DNA from: Ornithodoros turicata
Taxonomy: Eukaryota > Arthropoda > Arachnida > Ixodida > Argasidae
NCBI RefSeq assembly: GCF_037126465.1
Contig: NC_088206.1
Span: 7,167,187-7,231,186, forward strand
Direction of reading: 5' to 3'
Length of the DNA stretch: 64,000 bases
Shown here: positions 1-10,806 of the stretch, in pieces
Numbering within the stretch: position 1 is the first letter of the stretch
How the letters are laid out: every line of letters starts with the position of its first letter
Translations under genes and position numbers: made by a program
The notes under the pieces: generated by a model
The model's database searches: none
What the model was told of the DNA's origin: nothing
The model's input: only the letters and a program-made list of their open reading frames with translations

Positions 1-2175
1 ATTTCGGCAATACCATGGTGGCAATACTTTCACCGTTGAGACGGTTGAGATCCTCCAAGTGGAGAACAAACAGTAACAACAGGTATTTCAACATCCTTGC
101 GAGCCAAAGGTTGTACTGTACCGAATGCAAAACGAAACTATAGCAACTGTTGCAAGAACTTGTCGAAACGAATGTGTGATTCATACCTCGATGTTAGCTA
201 CGTTGATAGACAGAAAGGGAGATGTACATACCTGGTGAACATCGAAGTTTCAACACTCACAAAGGCTGAGACGGTTGCACAGTTAGCTTCTGTTTCATGC
301 GTTTCGCGAATGTGAAACCGTGAGAACCGTACGAACGAACAGCGCGCGCGCTCCGGAGTCCGGTCCGGACGCGTAATCGGATCGGCCCAAGGTTGCCTGG
401 CGAAGGGAAGCAATTTGCTCTCGCTTTCTCTAGTGCTCAGCCAGCTCAGCTTCAGCCATTTACCTTGGCTCAGCGGCTCAGCTCTTATAAGAGGCGGCGT
501 TAGTAGGCAGGGCACGTAGCATGGCACGTAGACACCTGTAAAGTGAGGTTGGTGTGGTCACGGCCTCGCCTTTTGTGGGCACTTTGGGATGGGTTTGAGT
601 TCTTTGCTCCTTGTTGAGTTCTTCTTGGGGACAGATGGCAGTCCAGAAAACCGTAGTAGCCAGAAAAATATTATAGGAGAGTTTCTGTGGTAATTTCACA
701 CGGTAAGGAGGATTTCCAACGTTTTCCCTTTCCCAAATGCATGACCAAAGGTACGTGTTCGGGCGCAAGGAGTGGATCTCAACTCCTGAAACCCACCCAT
801 CTGGCAACACCACTGCACCTTGCCTGCTGATAGGACAGACCAAACCCCTTCAGCATTGGGTAAGTGTTTCCGCTGTTGGGACTGAGGTTTGCTCTCACGT
901 TGGAACTGGTGGACGGATTCCTCCTGTCACCAACCATGCACAGCCTCGGCAAGGGATCTGCGCGGCAACATCTGGGAACTGCCCTTGGATGTTGTGTGTT
1001 AGAGCATGCATTTCTGATCAGGCGCATAGGCACTGACTTTGTGGGGGCTTTGGGGGGCCTGAGCTCCCTTCGAGAGACCTAAGCAGCTGACACTCAAGAT
1101 GAACGTTGCGAGGGAAGGGGTGTGCTTTGCCTCCATGTGTGAAGTGGGGGAGAGGTGCACTGCTCCCTGGCACCCTCCGGCAGACTGAATTAAAACTGTT
1201 CGCCTATGATCAGGTGTCAGCAAGTCTTCGAACCTGGCTGGCGGAAACCCTGTGCATGTCAAAATATCCGGTCAAGATGTGCTGAACTGTGCTTTTGAAC
1301 ATGCTTGTGACTTAAGTGATGGCACAGGTGTTAACTCGACGATCTGCCACGACCTCACTGTACACACGGTGGACGTTTTCTTGTGCTGTATCTTCCGCAG
1401 ACCAGGGCAGTCTCCGCAGACCTGCCAGGATGCGGTAATCTTTGATGCCCTCCTGAATTCAGGCCCTACTTCTTCACTGTGCTGTAGGGAAGACCTCCCC
1501 ACCCCCAACTTTGTCACCATGCCCTGGGAGACAAATGTTCGAAAACTATACTTTCTCCATTTTAGCTCAGCTGTGCTGACCGCCACCTGACGGAAAGAAA
1601 AGTAGCGGGGTGCAGTCCTCTAAACTACCCACTCCCGAGTTTCCCTTCCCACTTTGCCCTGCTCGGAACGACTTTCTCGTTCTAACCCTTGCTCGGGTTG
1701 CCCCCGTTCGGGTTCCCCGGGTTCCCCGGTTCCCCGGGTTCCCCGTATTGGGGAAACCCGTATGTTGGTCACTTAACCAATCAATCAATTAAGGTGAACC
1801 TGAAACTGTCATGTTGCAAGACATTGCTGTGGCCTTACAGTCCAATTTTTTTTATTTTCTTTATCATCATCACTGTTGTCAATAAAGAAAGTAATAGTTT
1901 TGGCTGCTGACTACACTCCAGGTATACGGTTCTACTAAGCTTACAGACCCTGAAAATAGCCACCTGCAGAGCAGATACCTCAGGCCAGTCAAGCTTGCAT
2001 CCTCTGGACACAAAACACACGAATAGTACATACATACATCCAGGTCCCTCGTCATTTCCAATGCTGTACTTTCTCACACAGAACTCACTTGTGGAACTGT
2101 CAAAAAAGAACCACTGCCTATATTAAGTCCTGTATGCATGAGTCCTATAAAAGCCTTATAACCTTGTGCACGCAT
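1..2175. repeat. Dispersed 2.1-kb duplication, copy 1 (left end off window)
   Basis: This stretch is repeated in the same orientation at about 22269-24330, with only scattered substitutions and short indels visible by eye. Shared landmarks include the block starting accatggtggcaatacttt, the phrase gcacgtagcatggcacgtag, and the tail with aataaagaaa followed by ttttggctgctgactaca. Short open frames inside it (for example around 1252-1590) are broken differently in the two copies and resemble no family I recognise, so I do not call them genes. It ends where a foldback MITE begins. It may be a non-autonomous transposon or a piece of a duplicated gene; the sequence does not decide. Confidence 0.8.
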
Positions 2176-2179
2176 GCTC

Positions 2180-2422
2180 ACCAGAAGGGTCCGTCACATC
2201 TGTAATCAAATCCGGATAACTACGGGACAGTGCCATAATAGTATTTTTGTAAGAAGAGCTGTGACACTGCACTCGTGCAAAACATCGCAAAGTGGGTATA
2301 TGGGCACCTTCGGTTGTGCTCCAATTGTGTGGTGATGTCTCAGTGGCGAAAGACAAGCGAATTTTGTTTAGTGTAACAAAATTCTTCTCCGAGATTGAGC
2401 GGATGTGACGGACCCTTCTGGT
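2180..2422. mobile_element. Short foldback MITE with 21-bp terminal inverted repeats
   Basis: The left end accagaagggtccgtcacat is matched by its reverse complement at 2402-2422. The element is 243 bp and has no coding capacity. No clean target-site duplication is visible. It sits exactly at the right edge of the dispersed duplication, so it may have inserted at, or caused, the break in homology with the second copy. Confidence 0.6.
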
Positions 2423-3121
2423 CAACGTGGGACATGAACAATATGCTGGGTGGGTCAGGTAGTGCAGACCAGGTGACGTACAAAGGAGCAAGCGACGCGT
2501 CAGGGATCCGCGTCTGGGAGCAATTAGAGGACCCCATCACCTAGGTGACACGGTGACACCTGACGGCGGCATCAAAGGGGCGCGTACTTCGAGCCGAATG
2601 AAAACCATATGTGCGGGGGTGCTCGAAGGGAAACAAGCAGGCGAGCGAGAAACAAAGTGACCGAGCCTTCGCGTTAAGGAAGAGCTTTGACGGTGGACAG
2701 AGAGGACCCGACAACCAACGAGAAAACATCTCTTGACGATTGGGAGCTCTGAGATCGCCTGTTCGCCGGTTGACACTAACCGCCTCCCGGAACACCGACG
2801 ACCAGGCCCTGCGTCATAGCCGACATGTCTGCGTCCCCGGATCTGAACTGAACACCAACGTGGTGCGACCGAGACCATCGCCCAGGGTGCCGTCGTCAAC
2901 GGAGGCCTGTCAGCCAGAACAGCCTGCAAGCCACGTCGAAAGGGTGTGCCTGTCACACATGATGCGATGTTGTACGGCTAGGAAAGTGTGATGCTATAAC
3001 TGTAAAGCGGTCTCGTCTCGTTTTTCCTCGCCTCATCGTGGGCCCACCCGTTTTGGTTGTGTTAAACATTAATGTGGATGCAACGCGAGCAGGCGGGTGC
3101 ATCACACAGCCAGGAAAATAC
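2423..3121. other. Non-coding stretch, nothing recognised
   Basis: About 700 bp with CpG-rich composition between 2540 and 3110. The open frames on the reverse strand (2537-2956) overlap one another in different frames and resemble no known domain. Its composition would fit a solo LTR, but no paired TG...CA termini with a target duplication could be settled, so no element is called. Confidence 0.3.
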
Positions 3122-3885
3122 TTAAAGGGATAGTGCTCTAGGCATAGATTCTTAGAAAATACTTAGAAATATCTTAGAAAATACTTCGATTCATAGAAAA
3201 TACTCAAAGGGATAGTGCTCTAGGCATAGATTCTTCTCTAGGCATAGATTCGTTGATTTCTGTTGCAGACGGTAGCGTATTTAGAAGTTTATCGGGTCTG
3301 TGCATTAGTTTCCCGCATCTCGAGCTAGTGATGGGCGACAGTCATCCAAACACTATCGATAGTACTATCGATGGTTGAGACGACAACTCATTTAACTATC
3401 GATAGTTTTGCTCAAAACTATCGAGAGTTTTTGAACTATCGATAGTAAGTTGGACACAGCCCAAACCCGCTTGCTGCAAAATACCTTTATTTATGGTTGC
3501 ACAGTATTGATATTTTTTAAATAGTTTCGCACCGTTAGCATGAAAAAACCGATTACATAAAACAGAGGAACTGTTCCGAAAAACAGACGGGAGCCTCTGT
3601 TCTGCTTAAATCAACGAAGCAGAAAAGGAGATGTTGTGGATTGTTGTGCACTATGCGTATGGCTGACATTAGTCAGAGCAGTAGCATACGCTGTCAGACT
3701 ACCATTACTTTACGTTACTGTCATGGTAATACGGGTCTGTGACAATTAACGGCCACTAATTCCTCCCCAGAAGGGCCCACATTATAGCATTGTACATGTA
3801 TAATATTCCGATATTTCATACCTTAATGAACTTGATAATTTATTTCCCATGATCATATTTCTTTTTCTTCTTCCTTCCCCCCCCC
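3122..3885. mobile_element. Truncated TTAA-target element carrying a nested, truncated hAT MITE
   Basis: The sequence starts with TTAA followed by agggatagtg, matching the left end of the complete copy at 25768. From 3240 onward it follows that copy closely. Near the left end the segment containing aaagggatagtgctctaggc is partly repeated. The nested hAT begins at 3326 after the target octamer tctcgagc (3318-3325) and again shows several TATCGATA palindromes between 3355 and 3450. The right halves of both elements are missing; homology stops at a C-run near 3880, next to the tandem duplication. Confidence 0.7.
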
Positions 3886-3974
3886 CCCTCACCAGATGCA
3901 TCACTTCTCAAAAATGTGTAATACAACCTCACTAAACAAAGCTCAAAAAGGCAAAAAGACGATTACTAGATATA

Positions 3975-4147
3975 CAGTGAACCCTCGTTATTATGACCAT
4001 GGTCGTTCCCGAAAATTTTGGTCATAATGCGGAATTGTCATATTAACGGGGGCGATTTGCAGAGGTTTCACTACATTGTTCCCCAGGAGTATGGTCGTAA
4101 AGCGCGTATGTCAGATTATCGGGGGTCATATTAACGAGGGTTCACTG
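3975..4147. mobile_element. Tc1/mariner- or pogo-type MITE, TA target
   Basis: The ends cagtgaaccctcgttatta and its near reverse complement (taacgagggttcactg) are flanked by TA on both sides (3973-3974 and 4148-4149). The 173-bp body has no coding potential. The matching position in duplication copy B (around 7345) has an uninterrupted gatata-cttag, the empty site, so insertion postdates the duplication or was absent from copy B's ancestor. Confidence 0.85.
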
Positions 4148-4842
4148 TATCTTAGTAAAGTAATGAATGTAAGCGAATGGGCTATATGTCTGCATAAATG
4201 CTCCCCCCGGAGGTTCCCCTTTCTTTTTTTCTTTTTTTATCGCACGAGGACAGCAAACTTTTTCCAAAATCAGCTCCCAGTTGTTTTCCTTCATTTTCTT
4301 CCGCCTCGCTGTTTCCATCCCCTTTGAGCCGTCCTGTCATGCTTCCTACAGAGATAAATTCACGTTACGAGGCTTAGCTTTTGATGGTGTCGCAAATCAG
4401 AGTGAGTTCACTAAGCGTGATATAGTTACGTGAATACTACAAACTCAGTCTTTTTTTTTTTTCTTCACGTTGTTAATTAACATTGTTACCAGGCCAATAT
4501 GTGCATGGAAGTACAAGATCGCCCTTACAGCATGTCACGGTTCACCTTCTGATATGATGGCAAAAGGGAGCCATCCAAATAGCAAAAACGGGTATTTCGA
4601 GCATCTTAACTGTTGACCTTCCTCAAACTAGACACCCTGGCTGTCTGTAGGATCTTGGCATGACTCAGTGAGCTGAGCACAGTGAATGTCTTTCTTATGT
4701 TGCCAATGAGGAGGACTTTAGATTGTCACAGGTACTCTATATGTATCACATTTGTGCTTCCAGTTGAAATACTACATCCTGCATTTGCTACACTTACGAG
4801 GTACAGCACATGTGGGCATGCCATAATTTAACACTGAACCCA

Positions 4843-5758
4843 CGAGGGGTGTTCAAGTCAAACCGGGACTTTCTGTCTCACGAGCTACTTCTTTTTCGTC
4901 ATTTTCACCATGTGGTGGTCCAAAGTTTGTGCAAAACAGACGACACGTGCTGGACAAGATGGCCGACGACGAGGTGAGCGCGCACATCGAACAGCGAATT
5001 GTCATGAAGTTTCTCGTGAATGAAGGCGTAAAATCATCAGAAATTCACAGAACACTTCAGGCTCAGTATGGCCACGATACTCTTAGCCTCAGCAAAGCGT
5101 TTGAGTGGCATAGCATTTCACTCCTGAGTCTAAACGCGCATCGAAACAGTGCAAGCATCCGGGCTCGCCAGCTCCCAAGAAGTTCCGAAGCACCTCGTCT
5201 GCAGGTAAGGTCATGGCCACGGTTTTCTGGGACAAGGCTGGCGTTGTTCGTGTCGATTTTCTGCCCAGTGGTACCACCATGAATAGTGCATATTACTGCC
5301 AGGTTTTCATGGATGTGTATAACGCGCTGAAGCAAAAGCGGCCGGGCCTCGTCACCAAAGGAGTCCTCCTCCTACAGGACAATGCACGCCCGCATAATGC
5401 GCATCTCACGACAGGCACCTTGAGGAACTTGGCTGGCAGTTGCTGCCACACCCCCCCCCCCCCCCTACAGTCCAGACCTCGCCCCCAGCGATTTCCATCT
5501 CTTCGGGCCACTGAAGGCGTTCCGTGGGGCGCCGCCACTTCAGCTGCAAGGACGAGGTCGAGAATGCAGTCCGATCATGGCTGCTACGCGCCGGTAAGGA
5601 TTTCTACGCTGCTGGCATCCAAGCCCTCGTGAAACGCTGGGACAAGTGCATTAATGCAGCCGGAGATTACGTCGAAAAATAAAACTAATTTCTCGCCTGT
5701 AAGTTCATTTTACTTTTGCGAAAAATGAAAAGTCCCGGTTTGACTTGAACGCCCCCCG
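4843..5758 (+). mobile_element. Mariner transposon, internally deleted, copy A
   Basis: Terminal inverted repeats start cgaggggtgttcaagtcaaa on the left and end with its counterpart (tttgacttgaacgccccccg) on the right. A TA follows the right end; on the left the expected TA reads CA. The 916-bp length is well below the ~1.3 kb of a full mariner because the middle of the transposase is missing. The same internal deletion is present in copy B, so the deleted form predates the duplication. Confidence 0.9.
4959..5682 (+). pseudogene. Mariner transposase pseudogene (copy A)
   Basis: The frame opens with an HTH-type N-terminal region (MADDEVSAHIEQR, then FLVNEGVKSSEIHR), typical of mariner transposases that bind the terminal repeats. 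It then jumps, through a deletion and a frame change near 5130, to the catalytic core: KVMATVFWDKAG (first Asp) and LLLQDNARPHNAH (second Asp). A C-run at about 5450-5463 shifts the frame just before the SPDLAPSDFHLF block that holds the third Asp of the D,D34D triad. The region between the HTH and the first catalytic Asp is absent. It cannot encode an active enzyme. Confidence 0.85.
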
Positions 5759-5959
5759 TACATTCTTAAGTGTGCAAGTATTCTAGTAACCTTGCACGTA
5801 ATCGCTCTTACTGTGCATGCGATCGAGGGCTTTCTTGCAGGTGATAATTGGGCTGAGTGGTGTAGTTCTCACTCTTTCTTTATAAAATTGTGTTCTGGAA
5901 AGTACCTTTACCTTGTAGCAGCCTTCAAAGAAAAGAATGGTGGTCCCTCAGAAGGAACA

Positions 5960-6456
5960 CTAGTAGCGAGGTGGCCACCTCTCGTTGTAAGGGCACCACC
6001 TGGTGTCCCTTCGTGAAAATCTCTCTTGCAAGTTCCTAGGCCTTCTTTCAAAGCGGTGCTGTGCTGAAGGAGTTCTGTGCTCGAAACTCATTCCAGCATT
6101 CCCATGACTACTCCTGATTTTAGAACTTGGGCGAGAAGTGTAAAATGCTTCCCCCGAATAGTACTTTTGTTCACTATCACTGTTCCATACGGAACTTTGT
6201 GCCACCGTGGCTTGAGTACAGTCATGCTGCTGGGTGGTTGCTTGAGCATCGTCGTCATGTGCAGTGCTGCTCGCGTCTCTGCTTGGAGATGCGTCTTCTG
6301 GTAACGTGGAGTCCAAGGTTTTGTGAAATTCCCTTGCAGAGTCATAAACCTGTTTCTTGCGTTTCTGAAGGTCTTCCATGTACTCTCGGACAGCTGCTTG
6401 ATACCTAGAAGCATAAAATTCTTCTATGCGCCATCCAATGATGTTAAAGCAACAGT
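5960..6456 (-). CDS. Candidate 3'-terminal coding exon, unknown protein (copy A)
   Basis: An open reverse-strand frame runs from a good acceptor (tttgtttccag, exon starting at 6456) to a TAG at 5960-5962, about 164 codons. The start looks helical (WRIEEFYASRYQAAVREYME, then LQKRKKQVYDSAREFHK). The rest is low-complexity, rich in Ser, Gln, Asp and Arg, ending ERWPPRY. I recognise no family. A second copy (9944-10433) keeps most of the reading frame but has lost the acceptor AG and has a 4-nt deletion. The preceding exon has not been found. It lies on the same strand as ZNFX1 and downstream of it, but the ZNFX1 donor is phase 2 and this exon needs phase 1, so direct joining does not work. It could also be part of a transposon ORF carried in the duplicated unit. 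Confidence 0.4.
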
Positions 6457-6843
6457 CTGGAAACAAACGCCTACTTACGGTGCATGGGGTTACAATAGAG
6501 CAATAGAGTGCATAGAGCAAAGTATTTACATTAAAGTTGCAGTCAATTATTTATAATTCGGGTTCGGCGTTTTCGGTTTTAACTGAAAAACATCGAATAC
6601 AGATTAACATTCCATGACAGATCAATTGCTGCACATGCCGAGCTTAAGATTCCAACATGTCAAGCAGACTTTCCTGTACTACGCTTCTTTTCTTGGCATT
6701 TCACAGCCACGATGTCATTTTTTTCTGTTTTTAGTGTGTTTTAGCGCAGTGAAGCAACTGTGGCTATGAGCAGCGTACAGACGTTGACAGATGGAGAAAG
6801 GACAGCAGGAAGGAGTGTGTGTGTGTGTGTGGGGGGGGGGGGG

Positions 6844-7016
6844 TTAGTGTGCGTCCTAGGCCAACTTCAGGGTGACTGTACCAACCTTCATTTGGAAAGT
6901 CTGTCGGGAAACTGAGGAGCAACCCCAAACAACACAGCCGGTGCCGGGATTCGAATCACGTGACCTCCCAGCATCTCGCCGTGGAAGGTGATCGTCCTAT
7001 CCGCTACGGCACGTGA
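6844..7016 (-). mobile_element. tRNA-derived SINE (copy A)
   Basis: Read on the reverse strand it contains a pol III B-box-like stretch (gattcgaatcccggcacc), preceded at a suitable distance by an A-box-like segment (gtagcggataggacg) and followed by a unique body (gttggcctaggacgcacac). The same body appears in duplication copy B (10998-11170) and, diverged, at 32735 and 42655. It does not fold as a functional tRNA by eye. Confidence 0.55.
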
Positions 7017-7017
7017 G

Positions 7018-7059
7018 CCGGTCTTGCCCCGCCGGTCTTGCCCCGCCGGTCTTGCCCCG
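7018..7059. repeat. Minisatellite, 14-bp unit x3
   Basis: Three perfect copies of ccggtcttgccccg directly follow the SINE head. Duplication copy B has four copies (one with a C-to-T change), so the array has changed length since duplication. Confidence 0.9.
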
Positions 7060-7623
7060 TGTGAACGCCGGATGATGGACTACATAGAGTACGGTACTAC
7101 CGTATATTCTTCTATGGGACATGATATAGGAATGTACTAGTATTTACTAGTATCCAAGTCCTACAACTTTATGATATGCCCCAAACATCATTTTAATGTT
7201 ACAAAGAAAAAATGCGCTAACCAAAGGATTGAATATCTGTAACACAACTTGAGATCTCACCAGGTGCATCACTTCTCAAAAATGTGTAATACAATCTCAC
7301 TGAACACAAAGCTCAAAAAGGTAAAAACACAACTAGTATAGATATACCTTAGTAAAGTAATGAAGTAAGCAAATGGGCTATATGTTTGCATAAATGCTCC
7401 CCTGGAGGTTCCCCTTTCTTTTTTATCACACGAGGACAGCAAACTTTTTCCAAAATCAGCTCCCAGTTGTTTTCCTTCATTTTCTTCCGCCTCGCTGTTT
7501 CCATCCACTTTGAGCCGTCCTGTCATGCTTCCTACAGAGATAAATTCACATTACGAGGCTTAGCTTTTGATGGTGTCGCAAATCAGAGTGAGTTCACTAA
7601 GCGTGATAGAGTTACGTGAATAC

Positions 7624-8382
7624 TAGGGGTGTGCGAATATTCGAAATATTCGATATTCGTACCGAATAACGGTACCGCGCTATTCGTATTCGAACCGAAT
7701 AACATTTCATCGAATACTCGAATATATTCGAAATTCCGCAAGCTGGCTTCAACTCATGCCTCTGAGCGTTTGGCGAAGCCTACTTTACAATTCTGCGCCT
7801 CAAATATATCCTGCAAGGTGGCTTCACCTCATGCTTCTGAGTGTTAGGTGAAGCTTACTTTACAGTTTTGCGCGTGCGGACCTGACGATATCCTGCAAGT
7901 TGGCTTCGCCTCATGTCTCTGAGCATCAGGCGAAGCCTAGTTTACACTTCTGCCGCGGGGTTGCAGGCATGGTTTAAAAGCGCGATTTGAGGGATCACTG
8001 AAAATTGCCACTTTTGAGAAATATTTTAGCAAATGTTGGCAGGGATGTTTAAGCTAGTTTAATTATTTTGAGCTTTGGCTGGACCAGCTATGACACCATA
8101 GAAAGAGGGATTTAATCACACAGCCAGCTGTCTGGAATTACAATGTTCAGGACAATTCTAGCACAAACGTATTCGTCAATGAAATACGTGTATATAGTTT
8201 GCAGTCAGTCTCACAAACTACAACTGAGCCCCAGGTTTCAATGCAAGCTTTTGCTTACTGTTCAACAATAAGCACACATTTTTGTGTGGTATTCGACATT
8301 ATTCGATTCGCTACTATTCGAAGATTTTACTATTCGATTCGTATTCGATTCGAACCCAAAAATCACTATTCGCACAGCCCTC
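7624..8382. mobile_element. hAT-type non-autonomous element with three internal hairpins
   Basis: Ends are taggggtgtgcgaata and tattcgcacagccctc, flanked by the 8-bp duplication gtgaatac (7616-7623 and 8383-8390). Copy A keeps the single gtgaatac at 4430-4437 with no insertion. Subterminal regions are crowded with attcgaat/tattcg motifs, as expected for transposase binding sites. The interior holds three tandem units, each containing a 36-nt inverted repeat (7745-7780, 7820-7855, 7902-7937). There is no transposase frame. Confidence 0.9.
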
Positions 8383-8795
8383 GTGAATACTACAAACTCA
8401 GTCTTTTTTTCTTTTTTTCACGTTGTTAATTAACATTGTTACCAGGCCAATATGTGCATGGAAGTACAAGATCGCCCTTACAGCATGTCACGGTTCACCT
8501 TCTGACACGATGGCAAAAGGGAGCCATCCAAATAGCAGGAACGGGTATTTCGAGCACCTTAACTGTTGACTTTCCTCAAACTAGACACCCTGGCTGTCTG
8601 TAGGATCTTGGCATGACTCAGTGAGCTGAGCACAGTGAATGTCTTTCTTATGTTGCCAATGAGGAGGACTTTAGATTGTCACAGGTACTCTATATGTATC
8701 ACATTTGTGCTTCCAGTTGAAATACTACATCCTGCATTTGCTACACTAACGAGGTACAGCACATGTGGGCATGCCATAATTTAACATTGAACCTA

Positions 8796-9743
8796 CGACG
8801 GGTGTTCAAGTCAAACCGGGACTTTCTGTCTCCTGAGTGTACAAATGGCTCGCGCTACTTCTTTTTGGTCGTTTTCACACGCGACAGGCCTCCGCGTTCA
8901 CGACGTGGTGGTCCAAAGTTTGTGCAAAACAGAAGACACGTGTTGGACAAGATGGCCGCCGACGAGGTGAGCGCGCACATCGAACACCGAATTGTCATGA
9001 AGTTTCTCGTGAATGAAGGCGTAAAGTCATGTGAAATTCACAGAAGACTTCAGGCTCAGTATGGCCACGATACACTTAGCCGCAGCAAAGAGTCCGAGTG
9101 GCATAGCATTTCACTCCTGAGTCTAAACGCGCATCGAAACAGTGGAAGCATCCGGGCTCGCCAGTTCCCAAGAAGTTCCGAAGCACCTCGTCTGCGGGTA
9201 AGGTCATGGCCACGGTTTTCTGGGACAAGGCTGGCGTTGTTCACGTTGATTTTCTGCCCAGTAGTACCACCATGAATAGTGCATATTACTGGCAGGTTTT
9301 CAGGGATGTGCATAAGGCGCTGAAGCAGAAACGGCCGGGCCTCATCACCAAAGGAGTCCTCCTCCTACAGGACAATGCACGCACGCATAACGCGCATCTC
9401 ACGACACGCATCTTACAGGAACTTGGCTGGCAGTTGCTGCCACATCCCCCTTACAGTCCAGACCTCGCCCCCAGCGATTTCCATCTCTTCGGGCCACTGA
9501 AGGCGTTCCTTCGGGGCCGCCAGTTCAGCTGCGACGACGAGGTCGAGAATGCAGTCCGATCATGGCTGCTACGCGCCGGTAAGGATTGCTACGCTGCTGG
9601 CATCCAAGCCCTCGTGAAACGCTGGGACAAGTGCATTACTGCAGCCGGAGATTACGTCGAAAAATAAAACTAATTTCTCGCCTGTAAGTTCATTTTACTT
9701 TTGCGAAAAATGAAAAGTCCCGGTTTGACTTGAACGCCCCCCA
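8796..9743 (+). mobile_element. Mariner transposon, internally deleted, copy B
   Basis: This is the 948-bp counterpart of the element at 4843-5758. TA precedes the left end (8794-8795); the right flank has mutated to TG. The left subterminal region is about 34 bp longer than in copy A, so copy A has suffered a further small deletion there. Confidence 0.9.
8952..9667 (+). pseudogene. Mariner transposase pseudogene (copy B)
   Basis: The N-terminal HTH portion (MAADEVSAHIEHR) is joined by deletion and frame change (about 9120-9200) to an intact C-terminal catalytic half starting near QWKHPGSP in the shifted frame. All three catalytic residues of this half are visible: Asp in TVFWDKAG, Asp in LLQDNARTHN, and Asp in LAPSDFHLF. 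The last two are separated by 34 residues, the mariner D,D34D signature. The frame closes at VEK-stop. It is better preserved than copy A, but the linker region and upstream core are deleted, so it is non-autonomous. Confidence 0.88.
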
Positions 9744-9943
9744 TGCATTCTTAAGTGTGCAAGTATTCTATAACCTTGCACGTAATCGCTCTTACTGTGC
9801 ATGCGATCGAGGGCTTTCTTGCAGGTGATAATTGGACTGAGTGGTGTAGTTCTCACTCTTTCTTTATAAAATTGTGTTCTGGAAAGTACCTTTACCTAGT
9901 AGCAGCCTTCAAAGAAAAGAATGGTAGTCCCCCAGAAGGAACA

Positions 9944-10433
9944 CTAGTAGCGAGGTGGCCACCTCTCGTAAGGGTGCCACCTGAAGTCCCTTCCTAAAAA
10001 TCTCTCTTGCAGGTTCCTAGGCCTTCTTTCAAAGTGGTGCCTGGCTGAATGAGTTCTGTGCTCGAAACTCATTCCAGCATTCCGATGACTACTCCTAATT
10101 TTAGAACCTGGGCGAGAAGTGTAAAATGCTTCCCCCGAATAGTACTTTTGTTCACTATCACTGTTCCATACGGAACTTTGTGCCACCGTGGCTTGAGTAC
10201 GGTCGTGCTGCTGGGTGGTTGCTTGAGCATCGTCGTCATGTGCAGTGCTGCTCGCGTCCCTGCTTGGAAATGCGTCTTCTGGTAACGTGGAGTCCAAGGT
10301 TTTGTGAAATTCCCTTGCAGAGTCATAAACCTGTTTCTTGCGTTTCTGAAGGTCTTCCATGTACTCTCGGACAGCTGCTTGATACCTAGAAGCATAAAAT
10401 TGTTCGATGCGCCATCCAATTTAAAGCAACAGC
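9944..10433 (-). pseudogene. Decayed copy of the unknown coding exon (copy B)
   Basis: This matches 5960-6456. From MEDLQKRKKQVYDSAREFHK to the terminal ERWPPRY the frame is open and close to copy A, with several amino-acid differences. Upstream, a 4-nt deletion (around 10420) shifts the frame and places TAA in front of the WRIE-like start, and the acceptor AG seen in copy A has become GG. If copy A is a real exon, this is its pseudogene. Confidence 0.5.
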
Positions 10434-10647
10434 CCGGAAACAAACGCCTACTTATGGTGCATAGAGTTACAAACAATAGAGCAATAGAGTGCATAGAGCA
10501 AAGTATTTACATTAAAACTGCAGTCAATTATTTATAATTAGGGTTCGGCGTTTTCGGTTTTAACCGAAAAACATCGAATACAGATTAACATTCCATGACA
10601 GATCAATTGCTGCACATGCCGAGCTTAAGATTCCAACATGTCAAGCA

Positions 10648-10806
10648 TAGATGGGTAGAAATCCAGCGAACCGGTAGAGATGTAGGAAGGGAGTTGCCTC
10701 AGGACAGAAGCCGCCGATATTTCGAACAGAGACTGTTCTTCTTCTGGGAGGAACAGTCTCTGTTCGAAATATCGGCGGCTTCTGTCCTGAGGCAACCCCC
10801 TTCCTA
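10648..10806. mobile_element. Foldback insertion, 58-bp arms, 14-bp target duplication
   Basis: The arms 10681-10738 and 10751-10808 are inverted repeats of each other with a single mismatch and a 12-nt loop. The insertion is bracketed by caacatgtcaagca (10634-10647 and 10807-10820), present once in duplication copy A near 6654-6667. Arm sequence includes gccgccgatatttcgaacag. The long target duplication is more like a retrotransposed or Penelope-type insertion than a cut-and-paste transposon, but no coding or RNA motif confirms that. Confidence 0.75.

Larger units (their letters stand above)
3894..7072. repeat. Tandem segmental duplication, copy A
   Basis: From gcatcacttctcaaaaatgt to the sequence after the 14-bp minisatellite, this unit is repeated at 7262-11240 in the same orientation, separated by about 190 bp. 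Both copies hold, in order, a deleted mariner, a reverse-strand coding-like exon, a SINE and the minisatellite. Copy A has one extra insertion (MITE at 3975-4147) and lacks two insertions found in copy B. After removing these, both units are close to 3.0 kb. Confidence 0.9.

Noticed and set aside
2540..3110. Solo LTR
   Set aside because: CpG-rich and LTR-like in length, but paired termini and a target duplication could not be demonstrated.
6457..6482. A 25-nt intron (gtaagt...ttccag) just upstream of the unknown exon
   Set aside because: Far below any workable intron length; only the acceptor is considered.
6900..7016. Functional tRNA gene
   Set aside because: B-box-like sequence is present, but the cloverleaf arms do not pair and the segment is a repeated SINE head; the same holds at 49560 and 32800.
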